Source of the DNA: Lachnospiraceae bacterium XBB1006 | GTDB taxonomy: Bacteria > Bacillota > Clostridia > Lachnospirales > Lachnospiraceae | Length of the DNA stretch: 64,000 nucleotides | Direction of reading: 5' to 3' | Assembly: GCA_900115795.1 (NCBI GenBank) | Contig: FOXT01000013.1 | Span: 1 to 64,000 of the forward strand | Shown here: positions 44,796 through 54,354 of the stretch, one piece after another | Numbering within the stretch: position 1 is the first letter of the stretch | Layout of the letters: every line of letters starts with the position of its first letter | Notes under the pieces: generated by a model | Told to the model about the DNA's origin: nothing | Seen by the model: the letters and a program-made list of their open reading frames with translations, nothing else | Databases searched by the model: none | Translations under genes and position numbers: made by a program

Positions 44796-46532
44796 ATGAA
44801 GATAGTATTAGTTGCAATTAATACGAAATATATTCATTCTAATTTAGCAGTCTACGCCCTCTCGTCGTATGTAAGAGCGAAGGGGGAAACCGCGACGGTG
44901 TGTGAATACACCATAAATCATGACGCGGATGATATATTGCAGGATTTGTATCAGAAACGCCCGGATGTAGTGGCGTTTTCCTGCTATTTATGGAATTATG
45001 TATATATCAATGAGCTTACAAGAGAATTGAAACGGCTGTTGCCGACGTTGGATATTTGGCTTGGTGGTCCGGAAGTTAGTTACGAGGCAAGGAATCACTT
45101 GATGCAGCATCCGGAAATACGCGGAATTTTGTTGGGGGAAGGGGAAGAAACCTTCCTTCAATTATGTCAGTTTTATCATGGAAAGGGAAAACTGGCAGAT
45201 ATTGCAGGGATGATTTATCGGGAAGAAGACGCAATTTTGGAAACGCCGACACGACCATGCCTTGATTTGGATACGTTACCGTTTCCATACGAGAACTTAG
45301 AGGCGATGGAACACAAGATTCTTTACTATGAATCATCCCGTGGGTGTCCGTTTTCCTGTAGTTACTGCTTATCTTCCGTAGACCGGCATTTGCGATTTAA
45401 ATCGCTACCGAAGGTATACGGGGAGTTACAGCAGTTTATCGATGCCAACGTGCCGCAGGTAAAATTTGTGGATCGAACGTATAATGCAAAAGTAGAGCAT
45501 GCGCTGGCCATTTGGGAATTCATTAAGGAACACGATAATGGAATTACCAATTTTCATTTTGAAGTGGCAGCAGATATTTTACGACCTGAGGAAATTCAAT
45601 GTTTGCAAGGATTGCGTCCGGGACTTGTACAGTTAGAAATTGGTGTGCAGTCCACCAACGAACAGACTATTCGCGAAATTCACCGCGTGATGGATTTAGA
45701 AAAAGTCCGACAGATTACCAAAACATTAAAGGCGGCAGGAAATATAAACCTGCATTTGGATTTGATTGCCGGATTGCCTTTTGAAACCTACCGGCGTTTT
45801 CAACAGTCTTTTGATGATTTGTATAAGATGCGTCCTCATCAGTTGCAGCTTGGATTTTTGAAAGTGCTGAAGGGATCGTATATGTATGAGCACGCTTTGG
45901 AATATGGAATTTTATACCATGAACGCCCGCCGTATGAAGTGATGCAAACGAAATGGATTACATATGATGAAATAATTTTGTTAAAGCAGGTGGAGCAAAT
46001 GGTGGAGTGCTATTACAATAGCGGACAGTTTTCTACTATGTTGGGTGTGTACTTTTGCAGGGAAAAGCGTAGGGAAGGAGTGGAACGACCGTTTCAATTC
46101 TTTCGGAGGTTAGCGGATTATTATCTTGAAAAAGGACAAATGTCTGTATCGCAATCCCGATTGAAACGATATGAATTGTTGTTGGATTTTCTTGAGAGCA
46201 TTGGAGAAGAGAGAGAATTGTATGAAGAAGCGGCGATGTATGACTTGTATTTGCGTGAGAACTTAAAAAGCCGACCTTCCTTTGCAAAAGAGACAGATGT
46301 ACTCCTGCGTGAGTGGAAAAAGAAGTATGGAAAGACACGTCACCTTGAGCGTTTTTCCTATGATTTTTCCGAGGGAGAATTCTATGAATACGCGGATATG
46401 CCGAAGCAGGAACCGGTGCGCATTGAATTTTTTTACAACGAGCGGAACCCGGTTACCGGAAATGTTAGAACAAAGAGGATAGATGATGACGAAGCAGGAA
46501 CGAATGATGGAAATCCTTCATCGCATGGATGA
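44796..46532 (+). CDS. B12-binding-domain radical SAM protein
   Basis: 578 residues. N-terminal cobalamin-binding-like domain (MKIVLVAINTKYIHSNLAVY; DIWLGGPEVSYEA), radical SAM core with CPFSCSYC near residues 185-192 for the [4Fe-4S] cluster, and a C-terminal DUF4080-type region. The B12 domain lacks an obvious DxHxxG, so cobalamin binding may be base-off without His or lost. The reaction is not known. Its 3' end overlaps nth by 50 bp. Confidence 0.9.
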   Translation: MKIVLVAINTKYIHSNLAVYALSSYVRAKGETATVCEYTINHDADDILQDLYQKRPDVVAFSCYLWNYVYINELTRELKRLLPTLDIWLGGPEVSYEARNHLMQHPEIRGILLGEGEETFLQLCQFYHGKGKLADIAGMIYREEDAILETPTRPCLDLDTLPFPYENLEAMEHKILYYESSRGCPFSCSYCLSSVDRHLRFKSLPKVYGELQQFIDANVPQVKFVDRTYNAKVEHALAIWEFIKEHDNGITNFHFEVAADILRPEEIQCLQGLRPGLVQLEIGVQSTNEQTIREIHRVMDLEKVRQITKTLKAAGNINLHLDLIAGLPFETYRRFQQSFDDLYKMRPHQLQLGFLKVLKGSYMYEHALEYGILYHERPPYEVMQTKWITYDEIILLKQVEQMVECYYNSGQFSTMLGVYFCREKRREGVERPFQFFRRLADYYLEKGQMSVSQSRLKRYELLLDFLESIGEERELYEEAAMYDLYLRENLKSRPSFAKETDVLLREWKKKYGKTRHLERFSYDFSEGEFYEYADMPKQEPVRIEFFYNERNPVTGNVRTKRIDDDEAGTNDGNPSSHG

Positions 46533-47124
46533 AGAATACGGAACGGAATTGATTTGCTATTTGAATCATGAAACACCATGGCAGTTGCTGATTGCGGTGA
46601 TTTTAAGTGCACAGTGCACAGATGCGCGCGTAAACATTGTGACCAGGGAGCTGTTTGAAAAATATGATTCGCTAGAGAAATTTGCAAATGCGGATTTGAA
46701 AGAATTAGAGAACGATATTCATTCTACCGGGTTTTATCATAACAAGGCAGTTAATATCATTGCCTGTGCAAAACGGCTTGTGGAGGTTTATGGCGGACAG
46801 GTGCCGCGTGAACTTCCGGATTTGCTGAGTCTGGCCGGTGTAGGGAGAAAAACCGCGAATGTAATTCGTGGAAACATTTATCACGATCCAAGCATTGTGG
46901 TGGATACGCATGTAAAGCGAATTTCTAATCGGTGGGAGTTCACCAAAAACCAGGAACCTGAGAAGATAGAGCAGGATCTGATGAAACTTTTGCCAAAGGA
47001 TCATTGGATATTATATAACATTCACGTAATTTCCCTTGGCAGAAGTTATTGTACGGCAAGAAAGCCGGATTGTGAGCATTGCTTCTTACGGGATATATGT
47101 ATTTTTTATGCAAAACAAGCTTAA
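46483..47124 (+). CDS. nth: Endonuclease III
   Basis: 213 residues: helix-hairpin-helix LLSLAGVGRKTANVIRGN with the catalytic lysine, VDTHVKRISNR with the catalytic aspartate, and the iron-sulfur end C-x6-C-x2-C-x5-C (CTARKPDCEHCFLRDIC). Removes oxidised pyrimidines from DNA and nicks the strand. Starts within the radical SAM gene; its stop overlaps the convergent gene by 4 bp. Confidence 0.97.
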   Translation: MMTKQERMMEILHRMDEEYGTELICYLNHETPWQLLIAVILSAQCTDARVNIVTRELFEKYDSLEKFANADLKELENDIHSTGFYHNKAVNIIACAKRLVEVYGGQVPRELPDLLSLAGVGRKTANVIRGNIYHDPSIVVDTHVKRISNRWEFTKNQEPEKIEQDLMKLLPKDHWILYNIHVISLGRSYCTARKPDCEHCFLRDICIFYAKQA

Positions 47125-47726
47125 GGGTGGACTATTTTCGTTAGTTTTAGTATAATAGTATCCTTGGAGAGAGAATTTAATCGACCGGCTGATTCAATCA
47201 GGTGGTCGATACGGTATGCCTGATGCTTTTCAAGATAGAGGTAGGCCAGCATCACATAGTTTTCTGTAATGTCTGAGCCAATGCGAATGCCGTATTCCAG
47301 TACCATTTGAGCATCATCGGTATAACCGGCATCTAAGAGTTTTTTTCCAAAATCGCGTACTCGAATACACAAATCAGTGAAGTTCTGATCGTATTGAGAA
47401 AGGGTGCCGATGTTGGCAGCTCCATAAGCTAGTTTTAATTCGGTATTGGTGTAACCGTTCAAGTTGACGATGGGCTGGTCTTTTAGTGATAGAAGCGATT
47501 CCTTAAGGGAAACAAGTTCCGGTTCTGATACCGTAATCTCACATAAGGCATCGTCGATGGCGATGTAGTCAAGGGTGGACAAATCCTTGCAAGCGGTAGC
47601 ATTTGCTTCGGTTTCCCTTGCCCAGAAGGCGTCGCGCTTGGCGCGATCCCGATTGCGAACGTTTCCGCCAAAGAAGTTAATAGTACTAACAATAAGGATG
47701 AAAAATGACAAGCATAGTAATGGCAT
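47121..47726 (-). CDS. Membrane-anchored helical-repeat protein, unknown function
   Basis: 201 residues. One N-terminal membrane helix (MPLLCLSFFILIVSTINFFG), a charged linker, then helices that look like tetratricopeptide-type repeats (FGKKLLDAGYTDDAQMVLEY; ENYVMLAYLYLEKHQAYRID). ATG 47726 with AAAGGA about 10 bases upstream was chosen; a longer frame to 47813 would overlap the divergent small gene. Function unknown; likely a scaffold on the cytoplasmic or outer face. Confidence 0.75.
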   Translation of the reverse strand: MPLLCLSFFILIVSTINFFGGNVRNRDRAKRDAFWARETEANATACKDLSTLDYIAIDDALCEITVSEPELVSLKESLLSLKDQPIVNLNGYTNTELKLAYGAANIGTLSQYDQNFTDLCIRVRDFGKKLLDAGYTDDAQMVLEYGIRIGSDITENYVMLAYLYLEKHQAYRIDHLIESAGRLNSLSKDTIILKLTKIVHP

Positions 47727-47770
47727 GATAAGTAAGTCCTTTCTTTTTAATGTTGATAGGAGGTAAAACA

Positions 47771-47866
47771 ATGAAACAGAAGACACGTCAGAGACTCGCA
47801 GGTGCAGTTGCAATCATTCTGATTCTGGCAATGATTTTGCCGCTTGTTTTAGCCGCTGTTGTATAA
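47771..47866 (+). CDS. 31-residue hydrophobic small protein
   Basis: MKQKTRQRLAGAVAIILILA followed by MILPLVLAAVV and a stop. A basic head and a single membrane helix. AGGAGGT at the ideal distance before the ATG argues for real translation. Divergent from the helical-repeat protein gene. It resembles neither a toxin nor a leader peptide that I can name. Confidence 0.65.
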   Translation: MKQKTRQRLAGAVAIILILAMILPLVLAAVV

Positions 47867-47955
47867 CTAGTTTTACTATAGCGTGTTTGAGCAAGAGAGT
47901 CAACTGATTGTAATAAAGATAACGGAATAATCAAATGGAAGCAGGGAAGAAGAGA

Positions 47956-49542
47956 ATGAAGAAGAATTGGAAGAAAATGGCAGCTATATTGGGAATTAGC
48001 TGCATTGTGATGGCAGCCGGAGTTGTAGGGCTGAGTGAGCATTTTGCCCATGCATCCGGAGACACCATTTTGGATGGTGTGTATGTTGGAACCTTGTCGG
48101 TAGGTGGTATGAATAGAGAGCAGGCGGCAGAGGCGATTTCACAGTATGCAGAAGCGATGATTGCGAAACCGGTTACCCTTATGGTGGGGGAGAAAACGGT
48201 GAACGTTATGGCAGATGAATTGGGATTGTCTTATTCCAGCGAGGAATTGGCGCAACAAGCATATAGTGTAGGCCATCTTGGAAACTTGATTCGTCGATAC
48301 AAAGAACAGCAGGATCTAAAACATGAGCATGTTGTTGTAAAAGTGAGTTTTTCGATGGATGAAATGGCTGCCGGTGAGTATTTGAAAACGAACCGGGAGG
48401 CATTGGAACAGAAGACTATTAACAACGGCTTGAAAAGAGAGAATGGCCAGTTTGTTTTTGTGAAAGGTACTGCAGGACAGAAACTCCGGATGAAGAAAGC
48501 AATTGAGACATTAAAGAGTTATTTTGCAGAGGGAGTAGAGCAGGAGTTCGGTAGTGTAGAATTGCCAAGTAAGGAAGATTTACCAAAGGGAAATAAAGAG
48601 GAACTTGCCAAGGTTAAAGATGTTTTAGGAACTTATTCTACGAATTATGGAACATCGGCAGCAGGACGCTGTCAGAATGTTGAGAACGCGACATCTTTGA
48701 TTAACGGAACCATTTTGTATCCGGGAGAGACGTTTTCGGTGCACGATACCATTTCACCGATTTCACTTGAGAACGGATATGCGTTAGCCGGTGCATATGA
48801 GAACGGTACGGTTGTTGAGAGCGTTGGTGGCGGTGTTTGCCAGGTGTCCAGCACCTTATATAACGCAGTTATCCGGGCAGAATTAGAGGTTGTGAAGCGT
48901 TTTCCGCATTCCATGGTTGTTCATTATGTTCAGCCATCCCAGGATGCAGCCATCGCAGGAGATTATAAGGATTTTCAGTTTAAGAACACCATGGATACAC
49001 CGATTTATATTGATGGATATACGGTGAACCGTACAATTTACTTTACGGTGTATGGATGCGAGACAAGGGATGCGAATCGGGAAGTAAGCTTTGAAAGTGA
49101 GATTGTTTCTACCGATGAACCAAAGATGAAGTTTACTGCCAGTGACGAGCCAATTGGTTCCATTCATCAGATTCAGGAAGCCCACACCGGATACAAGGCA
49201 GTGTTATATAAAATTGTGAAGGTGAATGGAAAGGTAGAGAGCAAAGAAATCTTTAATCGAAGTACGTATTCGGCGTCGGCGCCGATTATTGCTGTTGGAA
49301 CAAAGTCGGAATCAAAGGATGCTGTACAAGCGATTCGACAGGCTATCAGTAGCGGCGACTATGCTACGATTCGTGCTGCAGCAAGTCAGTGGAGTGATGC
49401 GGCGTTGGCCAAGAAAGAGAAGGACGACAAAAAGGACGACAAAAAGGACGGCAAGAAGGACGACAAGAAAGACAACAAGAAAGACGATAAGAAAGACGAT
49501 AAGAAGGACGACAAAAAGGACGATAAGAAAGAAGAGGACTAG
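47956..49542 (+). CDS. VanW-family surface protein with KDDK-repeat tail
   Basis: About 528 residues. N-terminal membrane anchor or signal (MKKNWKKMAAILGISCIVMA), a peptidoglycan-binding-like domain (ILDGVYVGTLSVGGMNREQA), the VanW domain (NVENATSLINGTILYPGETF; VVESVGGGVCQVSSTLYNAV), then a 40-residue charged tail of ten four-residue units. Predicted extracellular, at the cell wall. ATG 47956 follows GGGAAGAAGAG; ATG 47935 is possible (+7 residues). VanW function is not settled. Confidence 0.88.
   Translation: MKKNWKKMAAILGISCIVMAAGVVGLSEHFAHASGDTILDGVYVGTLSVGGMNREQAAEAISQYAEAMIAKPVTLMVGEKTVNVMADELGLSYSSEELAQQAYSVGHLGNLIRRYKEQQDLKHEHVVVKVSFSMDEMAAGEYLKTNREALEQKTINNGLKRENGQFVFVKGTAGQKLRMKKAIETLKSYFAEGVEQEFGSVELPSKEDLPKGNKEELAKVKDVLGTYSTNYGTSAAGRCQNVENATSLINGTILYPGETFSVHDTISPISLENGYALAGAYENGTVVESVGGGVCQVSSTLYNAVIRAELEVVKRFPHSMVVHYVQPSQDAAIAGDYKDFQFKNTMDTPIYIDGYTVNRTIYFTVYGCETRDANREVSFESEIVSTDEPKMKFTASDEPIGSIHQIQEAHTGYKAVLYKIVKVNGKVESKEIFNRSTYSASAPIIAVGTKSESKDAVQAIRQAISSGDYATIRAAASQWSDAALAKKEKDDKKDDKKDGKKDDKKDNKKDDKKDDKKDDKKDDKKEED
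49420..49539 (+). repeat. 12-bp tandem repeat encoding (KDDK)10
   Basis: Ten 12-bp units of the type AAGGACGACAAA, encoding KDDK with variants KDGK, KDNK and a final KEED. The array is prone to slippage in whole-unit steps that keep the frame. It also keeps a second frame open, giving a false Lys/Arg/Thr-rich extension of the next gene. Confidence 0.93.
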
Positions 49543-49546
49543 AAAC

Positions 49547-50530
49547 ATGCAGGTGGGCAAGGTACCGGAGAGTGTGTTAAAACGCTCTGTTCTAAAATCA
49601 ATAAAGAAGAACCGGCAAGAGGTACTTTTGGGCGCTGCGGTTGGAGAGGACTGCACGGCGCTTAGAATTCCGGCAGGAGAAGTACTTGTGATGTCGACGG
49701 ATCCCATTACCGGGACAGCGAAGGACATCGGAAGCCTTGCCATTCAAATAACGGCAAATGATTTAGCAAGCAGCGGGGCAGAACCTCTCGGGGTGATGCT
49801 TACGGTGCTTTTGCCGGATGGATGTGAGGAGGCTGTGCTAAAGGACATGATGCGTCAAATGCAGACGCATTGTGAAGCGCTAAAGATGCAGATTCTAGGA
49901 GGCCACACGGAGGTGACAAAGGTGGTAAATCAACCGGTAGTAAGTGTTACCGGTGTTGGAAAGGTAAAGGAAGGAGAGCTGGTTTCTACAGCAGGGGTGG
50001 AGCCCGGAATGGATATCCTTGTAACCAAGTGGATTGGATTAGAGGGAACCAGCATTTTGGCAAAAGAAAAAGAAGCGGAGCTTTTAAAACGATTTTCACC
50101 GGCTTTTCTCGATGGTGCAAAGGCATTTGATCAGTATCTTTCGGTAGTACCGGAGGGGATGATTGCCGGTAAGTTCGGAGTTGGTGCGATGCATGATGTG
50201 ACAGAGGGCGGAATCTTTGGTGCTTTATGGGAGATTGCAGAGGCCTCCGGTGTGGGACTGGAAATTGAACTTTTAAAAATCCCCCTAAAGCAGGAAACGA
50301 TAGAGATTTCTGAGTATTTCGGAATTAATCCCTATGGATTGATGTCATCTGGAAGTATGTTGATGGCAGCAAAGGATGGGAACGGATTGGTTTTGGAATT
50401 GGCAAAACATGGGATTGTGGCAACGATTATTGGAAAAGCAACAGCTGGTAATGATCGTGTATTGATAAATAATGACGAACGAAGATTTTTAGAACCGCCG
50501 AAAACAGACGAACTGTATAAGGCGTTGTAG
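49547..50530 (+). CDS. AIR synthase-like protein (HypE/PurM fold)
   Basis: 327 residues. N-domain with GAAVGEDCTALRIPAGEVLV and STDPITGTAKDIGSLAIQIT, LASSGAEPLGVMLTVLLPDG, and C-domain GKFGVGAMHDVTEGGIFGAL. This is the ATP-binding AIR-synthase fold of HypE, ThiL, PurM and SelD. The HypE C-terminal cysteine is absent (ends DELYKAL) and the SelD GC(U)AAK motif is absent, so neither name is used. Follows the VanW gene by 4 bp with only a weak site. Confidence 0.85.
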   Translation: MQVGKVPESVLKRSVLKSIKKNRQEVLLGAAVGEDCTALRIPAGEVLVMSTDPITGTAKDIGSLAIQITANDLASSGAEPLGVMLTVLLPDGCEEAVLKDMMRQMQTHCEALKMQILGGHTEVTKVVNQPVVSVTGVGKVKEGELVSTAGVEPGMDILVTKWIGLEGTSILAKEKEAELLKRFSPAFLDGAKAFDQYLSVVPEGMIAGKFGVGAMHDVTEGGIFGALWEIAEASGVGLEIELLKIPLKQETIEISEYFGINPYGLMSSGSMLMAAKDGNGLVLELAKHGIVATIIGKATAGNDRVLINNDERRFLEPPKTDELYKAL

Positions 50531-50537
50531 GGTGAAT

Positions 50538-51044
50538 ATGGCAAATTTAAACATTGTATTATATGAGCCGGAGATTCCGTTTAATACGGGAGCTATCGGT
50601 AGAACGTGTGTGGCAACAGGGACGAAGCTGCATTTGATTGAACCATTGGGTTTTAAGATTGACGAAAAAAGTGTTAAGCGCGCGGGATTGGACTATTGGC
50701 CGCAGCTTGATGTTTCAACGTATATTAGCTATGAGGATTTTTTGGAGAAAAATCCGAATGCTAAAATATATATGGCAACGACCAAGGGAAAAAATGTGTA
50801 TAGTGATGCACAGTTTGAACCGGATTGCTATATTATGTTTGGAAAAGAGAGTGCTGGAATTCCGGAGCGAATCCTGGCACATCATAAAGATGATTGTATT
50901 CGTATTCCGATGATTGGAGAGACAAGGTCATTAAACTTATCCAATTCGGTGGCGATTGTGCTTTATGAGGCGCTACGGCAGAATCATTTTGACCATATGA
51001 AATTGGAAGGGCAACTTACGAAGTACGACGATTACATAGAGTAG
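50538..51044 (+). CDS. trmL: tRNA (cytidine/uridine-34-2'-O)-methyltransferase
   Basis: 168 residues, a minimal SPOUT enzyme: NIVLYEPEIPFNTGAIGRTC at the start, and the knot motifs IMFGKESAGIPERIL and RSLNLSNSVAIVLYEALRQN. It methylates the ribose of the wobble base in certain leucine tRNAs. ATG 50538 or GTG 50532 could start it. Followed after 9 bp by ecfA1. Confidence 0.94.
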   Translation: MANLNIVLYEPEIPFNTGAIGRTCVATGTKLHLIEPLGFKIDEKSVKRAGLDYWPQLDVSTYISYEDFLEKNPNAKIYMATTKGKNVYSDAQFEPDCYIMFGKESAGIPERILAHHKDDCIRIPMIGETRSLNLSNSVAIVLYEALRQNHFDHMKLEGQLTKYDDYIE

Positions 51045-51053
51045 GAGAGAGGC

Positions 51054-51905
51054 ATGAGTTTCATTAAAGCGGTGAAGCTGATTCATGAATATATCCATCG
51101 GGATGACGATGGTAATGTGGACCATATCGAGAAAGCCTTAGATGGGGTGGATTTGGAAATGGAACCCGGGGAGTTTGTTGCAATATTAGGTCATAACGGA
51201 TCAGGAAAATCTACCTTGGCCAAACATTTGAATGCGATTTTGAATCCGACCGGAGGAACCTTGTATGTAAACGGCATGGATACTTCGGATGCACGTAATA
51301 CGTGGGAAGTGCGTAAGAGTGCAGGAATGGTATTTCAGAACCCGGATAATCAGATTATTGCCGGAATGGTGGAAGAGGATGTGGGATTTGGTCCGGAGAA
51401 TCTAGGCATTCCCACAGATGAGATATGGGAACGTGTTAAGACGAGTCTTTCGGCAGTTCATATGGAGAAATTTCGGAAACACTCGCCGAATAAGCTGTCC
51501 GGTGGACAGAAGCAGCGAGTAGCCATTGCCGGTGTGTTGGCTATGCAACCGGAATGCATCGTTTTAGATGAACCGACAGCGATGCTGGATCCCATGGGAC
51601 GACGGGATGTCATTGATACGATTTATGAATTGAATCGTACGAAAGGGGTAACGGTTATTTTGATTACCCACTATATGGAAGAAGTTACAAAGGCGGATCG
51701 CGTTTTTGTTATGGATAAAGGACGTGTGGTGATGAAAGGGACTCCGCGCGAAATTTTTTCCCAGGTGGAAACATTGAAGAGCTACCAGTTGGATGTGCCG
51801 CAGATTACCTTGTTGGCACATGAGTTGAAGCAGTCTGGAATAGATATTCCGGATGGAATTCTTACGCGAGAAGAGCTAGTGGAGGCGTTATGTCACTTAT
51901 CTTAA
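51054..51905 (+). CDS. ecfA1: ECF transporter ATPase A1
   Basis: 283 residues: Walker [15 protein letters not shown]-loop FQNPDNQI, signature [13 protein letters not shown], Walker [13 protein letters not shown], and H-loop LITHYMEE. One of two ATPases of the shared vitamin-uptake motor. Overlaps ecfA2 by 16 bp. Confidence 0.96.
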   Translation: MSFIKAVKLIHEYIHRDDDGNVDHIEKALDGVDLEMEPGEFVAILGHNGSGKSTLAKHLNAILNPTGGTLYVNGMDTSDARNTWEVRKSAGMVFQNPDNQIIAGMVEEDVGFGPENLGIPTDEIWERVKTSLSAVHMEKFRKHSPNKLSGGQKQRVAIAGVLAMQPECIVLDEPTAMLDPMGRRDVIDTIYELNRTKGVTVILITHYMEEVTKADRVFVMDKGRVVMKGTPREIFSQVETLKSYQLDVPQITLLAHELKQSGIDIPDGILTREELVEALCHLS

Positions 51906-52759
51906 ACCATGTGAATTATGTTTATGAACCGAATACACCAATGGAACGGATGGCGCTACGGGATATCAATCTAACCATAGAAGCGGGAGAGTTTGTTGGC
52001 ATTATTGGGCATACGGGGTCAGGTAAGTCCACTTTGATCCAGCAATTAAACGGGCTTATGAAGCCTACGTACGGAGAAGTGTATTTTCACGGACGGGATA
52101 TTTATGATGGCGATTTTTCTTTAAAGGAGTTGCGAAGTAAAGTTGGACTGGTTTTTCAATATCCGGAGTACCAGTTATTTGAAACAACTGTTTTTGAGGA
52201 TGTGTGTTTTGGACCGAAGAACCTGGGGCTTTCAGAAAAAGAAGCAGGGCTTCGGGCTTTTGAGGCGTTGGAATATGTTAAGATTCCAAAGGAACTGTTT
52301 TATCAATCCCCATTTGAATTATCCGGTGGACAGAAACGACGTGTAGCCATTGCCGGTGTGTTGGCGATGCGACCGGAGGTCCTTATTTTAGATGAGCCAA
52401 CAGCAGGACTGGATCCCCAGGGAAGAGAGGAGCTGCTGGGGGAATTACGACGACTGAACGAAGGTAAGGGAATGACCATTATTCTGGTTTCCCATAGCAT
52501 GGAGGATGTGGCGAATTACGTCCAACGTCTGATAGTGATGGAGGATGGAGGGATTCGCTTTGATGGAACCCCAAAGGATGTGTTTGCACATTGCGATGAG
52601 TTAGAGGAACTTGGACTGATGGCTCCACAGGTTACTTATTTGATGCGGGAGTTGCAGGCGAAAGGATTTCCGGTAGAGGGAAATGTGACGACTGTTGATG
52701 AGGCAAAGAAATCAATTTTACGCGCCATTTCATGGCAGAACAGGATGAGACCATGTTAA
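51890..52759 (+). CDS. ecfA2: ECF transporter ATPase A2
   Basis: 289 residues: Walker [58 protein letters not shown]. Heterodimer partner of EcfA1; [10 protein letters not shown] is typical of the A2 type. Overlaps ecfT. Confidence 0.96.
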   Translation: MSLILNHVNYVYEPNTPMERMALRDINLTIEAGEFVGIIGHTGSGKSTLIQQLNGLMKPTYGEVYFHGRDIYDGDFSLKELRSKVGLVFQYPEYQLFETTVFEDVCFGPKNLGLSEKEAGLRAFEALEYVKIPKELFYQSPFELSGGQKRRVAIAGVLAMRPEVLILDEPTAGLDPQGREELLGELRRLNEGKGMTIILVSHSMEDVANYVQRLIVMEDGGIRFDGTPKDVFAHCDELEELGLMAPQVTYLMRELQAKGFPVEGNVTTVDEAKKSILRAISWQNRMRPC

Positions 52760-53553
52760 GAGATATGACACTAGGACAATATTATCCGGGAAAATCCATA
52801 CTTCACAGCTTAGATCCACGCGTGAAATTGCATGGAGCACTGGCTTTTATCGTATCCGTTTTTCTGTTTCATAGTTTTATCGGATTTGCAGTAGTGACAG
52901 CATTCCTGGTGGCGTGCATTCTTATGTCACGGGTACCGGTTCGCTACATGCTAAAAGGAATCAGACCGATTCTCATCATTTTGATTTTTACAGCAGTGCT
53001 GAATCTGTTTTGGACTCCGGGGGAACCAATCTGGCAATATAAGATTTTGAAGATTACCAGACAGGGTCTGCTAAACAGCGGCTATATGGTGGTACGCCTG
53101 GTATATTTGGTTGTGGGTACCTCCATTATGACATTGACGACCACACCTACGCGGTTAACGGATGGTATGGAAAAAAACTTGCGTTGGCTGAATTTCTTTA
53201 AGGTGCCGGTGCATGAAATTGCGATGATGATGTCCATTGCACTTCGTTTTGTACCGATTTTGCTGGAAGAAACGGATAAGATTATGAAAGCACAGATGGC
53301 GCGAGGTGCAGATTTTGAAACAGGAAATTTTTTTAAAAAGGCGAAAAATATGGTACCTTTGTTAGTGCCATTGTTTGTATCGGCATGGCGGCGAGCTTCC
53401 GATTTAGCGATGGCGATGGAGGCGCGATGCTATCGCGGCGGAAACGGTAGAACCAAGATGAAACCATTGATCTATAATCGGACAGATGTGTGCGCATTGG
53501 GGCTTTTGGTAATTTATTTAGTGGTATTGATTGTAATTAGGATAATAGTATGA
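52753..53553 (+). CDS. ecfT: ECF transporter transmembrane protein T
   Basis: 266 residues, about five membrane helices, and the two coupling motifs near the end: AQMARGADF and AMEARCYRGG (Ala-Arg-Gly-type), which bind the two ATPases. ATG 52753 gives a 7-bp overlap with ecfA2; ATG 52732 is less likely, having no site. Completes the EcfA1A2T module that S-components such as the RibU-like protein share. Confidence 0.95.
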   Translation: MLRDMTLGQYYPGKSILHSLDPRVKLHGALAFIVSVFLFHSFIGFAVVTAFLVACILMSRVPVRYMLKGIRPILIILIFTAVLNLFWTPGEPIWQYKILKITRQGLLNSGYMVVRLVYLVVGTSIMTLTTTPTRLTDGMEKNLRWLNFFKVPVHEIAMMMSIALRFVPILLEETDKIMKAQMARGADFETGNFFKKAKNMVPLLVPLFVSAWRRASDLAMAMEARCYRGGNGRTKMKPLIYNRTDVCALGLLVIYLVVLIVIRIIV

Positions 53554-54323
53554 AACGAGTAAAGTTAGTGGTGGCCTATGATGGTACCAATTATTGCGGC
53601 TGGCAAAAGCAGCCAAATGGAGTTACGGTAGAAGAAGAATTGAATAAGGCATTGACAGATTTGCTAAAAACGCCGGTAGAAGTCATTGGTGCAAGCCGTA
53701 CGGATGCAGGGGTACACTCGCTTGGAAATGTGGCAATTTTTGACACAGATGCAAGAATGCCGGCTGAGAAGTTTTCTTATGCATTGAATCAAAGACTTCC
53801 CGAGGATATCCGGGTGCAGGATTCGTGTGAAGTGGATCCGGAATTTCATCCGCGCTACAGCGATAGCGAAAAGACCTATCAATATAAGATTTTGAATACA
53901 AAATTTCCACAGCCATTGCGGAGAAAGGATACATTTTTTTATTATCAAAATCTTGATGTAGAGAAAATGCAAAAGGCGTCCGGTTACTTTGTAGGAGAAC
54001 ATGATTTCAAATCGTTCTGTGCTGTGAATGCCCAGGTAAAGTCGACGGTACGAACGGTCTATGCTTGTTATGTGGAGAAAGTTGGGGATATTATTACAAT
54101 AACCATTACCGGAAGTGGATTTCTCTATAACATGGTACGGATTATTGCCGGAACGCTGATTAAGGTAGGGAGCGGTGAGATTAAGCCGGAGCAGATTACC
54201 GATATTTTGTATGCAAAAAACAGAGAGGCTGCAGGACCGACTGCGCCGGCATGCGGGTTAACCATGTTGGGTATTGAATACTATGATGACTGGGAGATTC
54301 GTACGGAAGAAAAAAACAGTTGA
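53550..54323 (+). CDS. truA: tRNA pseudouridine(38-40) synthase
   Basis: 257 residues: VAYDGTNYCGWQKQPNG at the start and GASRTDAGVHSLGNVAIF with the catalytic aspartate. Converts uridines 38-40 of the anticodon arm to pseudouridine. Overlaps ecfT by 4 bp; the ecfA1-ecfA2-ecfT-truA order before rplM-rpsI is common in Firmicutes. Confidence 0.96.
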   Translation: MKRVKLVVAYDGTNYCGWQKQPNGVTVEEELNKALTDLLKTPVEVIGASRTDAGVHSLGNVAIFDTDARMPAEKFSYALNQRLPEDIRVQDSCEVDPEFHPRYSDSEKTYQYKILNTKFPQPLRRKDTFFYYQNLDVEKMQKASGYFVGEHDFKSFCAVNAQVKSTVRTVYACYVEKVGDIITITITGSGFLYNMVRIIAGTLIKVGSGEIKPEQITDILYAKNREAAGPTAPACGLTMLGIEYYDDWEIRTEEKNS

Positions 54324-54348
54324 CATAAAGATAAAAGTGGGATATAAT
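54320..54348 (+). promoter_or_regulatory. Consensus sigma-A promoter of rplM-rpsI
   Basis: TTGACA (54320-54325), 17-bp spacer, TATAAT (54343-54348): a perfect consensus, start near 54355. Confidence 0.9.
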
Positions 54349-54354
54349 ATATCA

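Noticed and set aside
49289-49546. N-terminal extension of the AIR-synthase-like gene through the VanW tail
   Set aside because: The Thr/Lys/Arg-rich extension is the KDDK repeat read in another frame; ATG 49547 starts the real family N-terminus.
49547-50530. SelD (selenophosphate synthase), given the tRNA-Sec in the window
   Set aside because: The SelD catalytic Cys/Sec-lysine motif is absent and the protein fits the HypE-like branch better.
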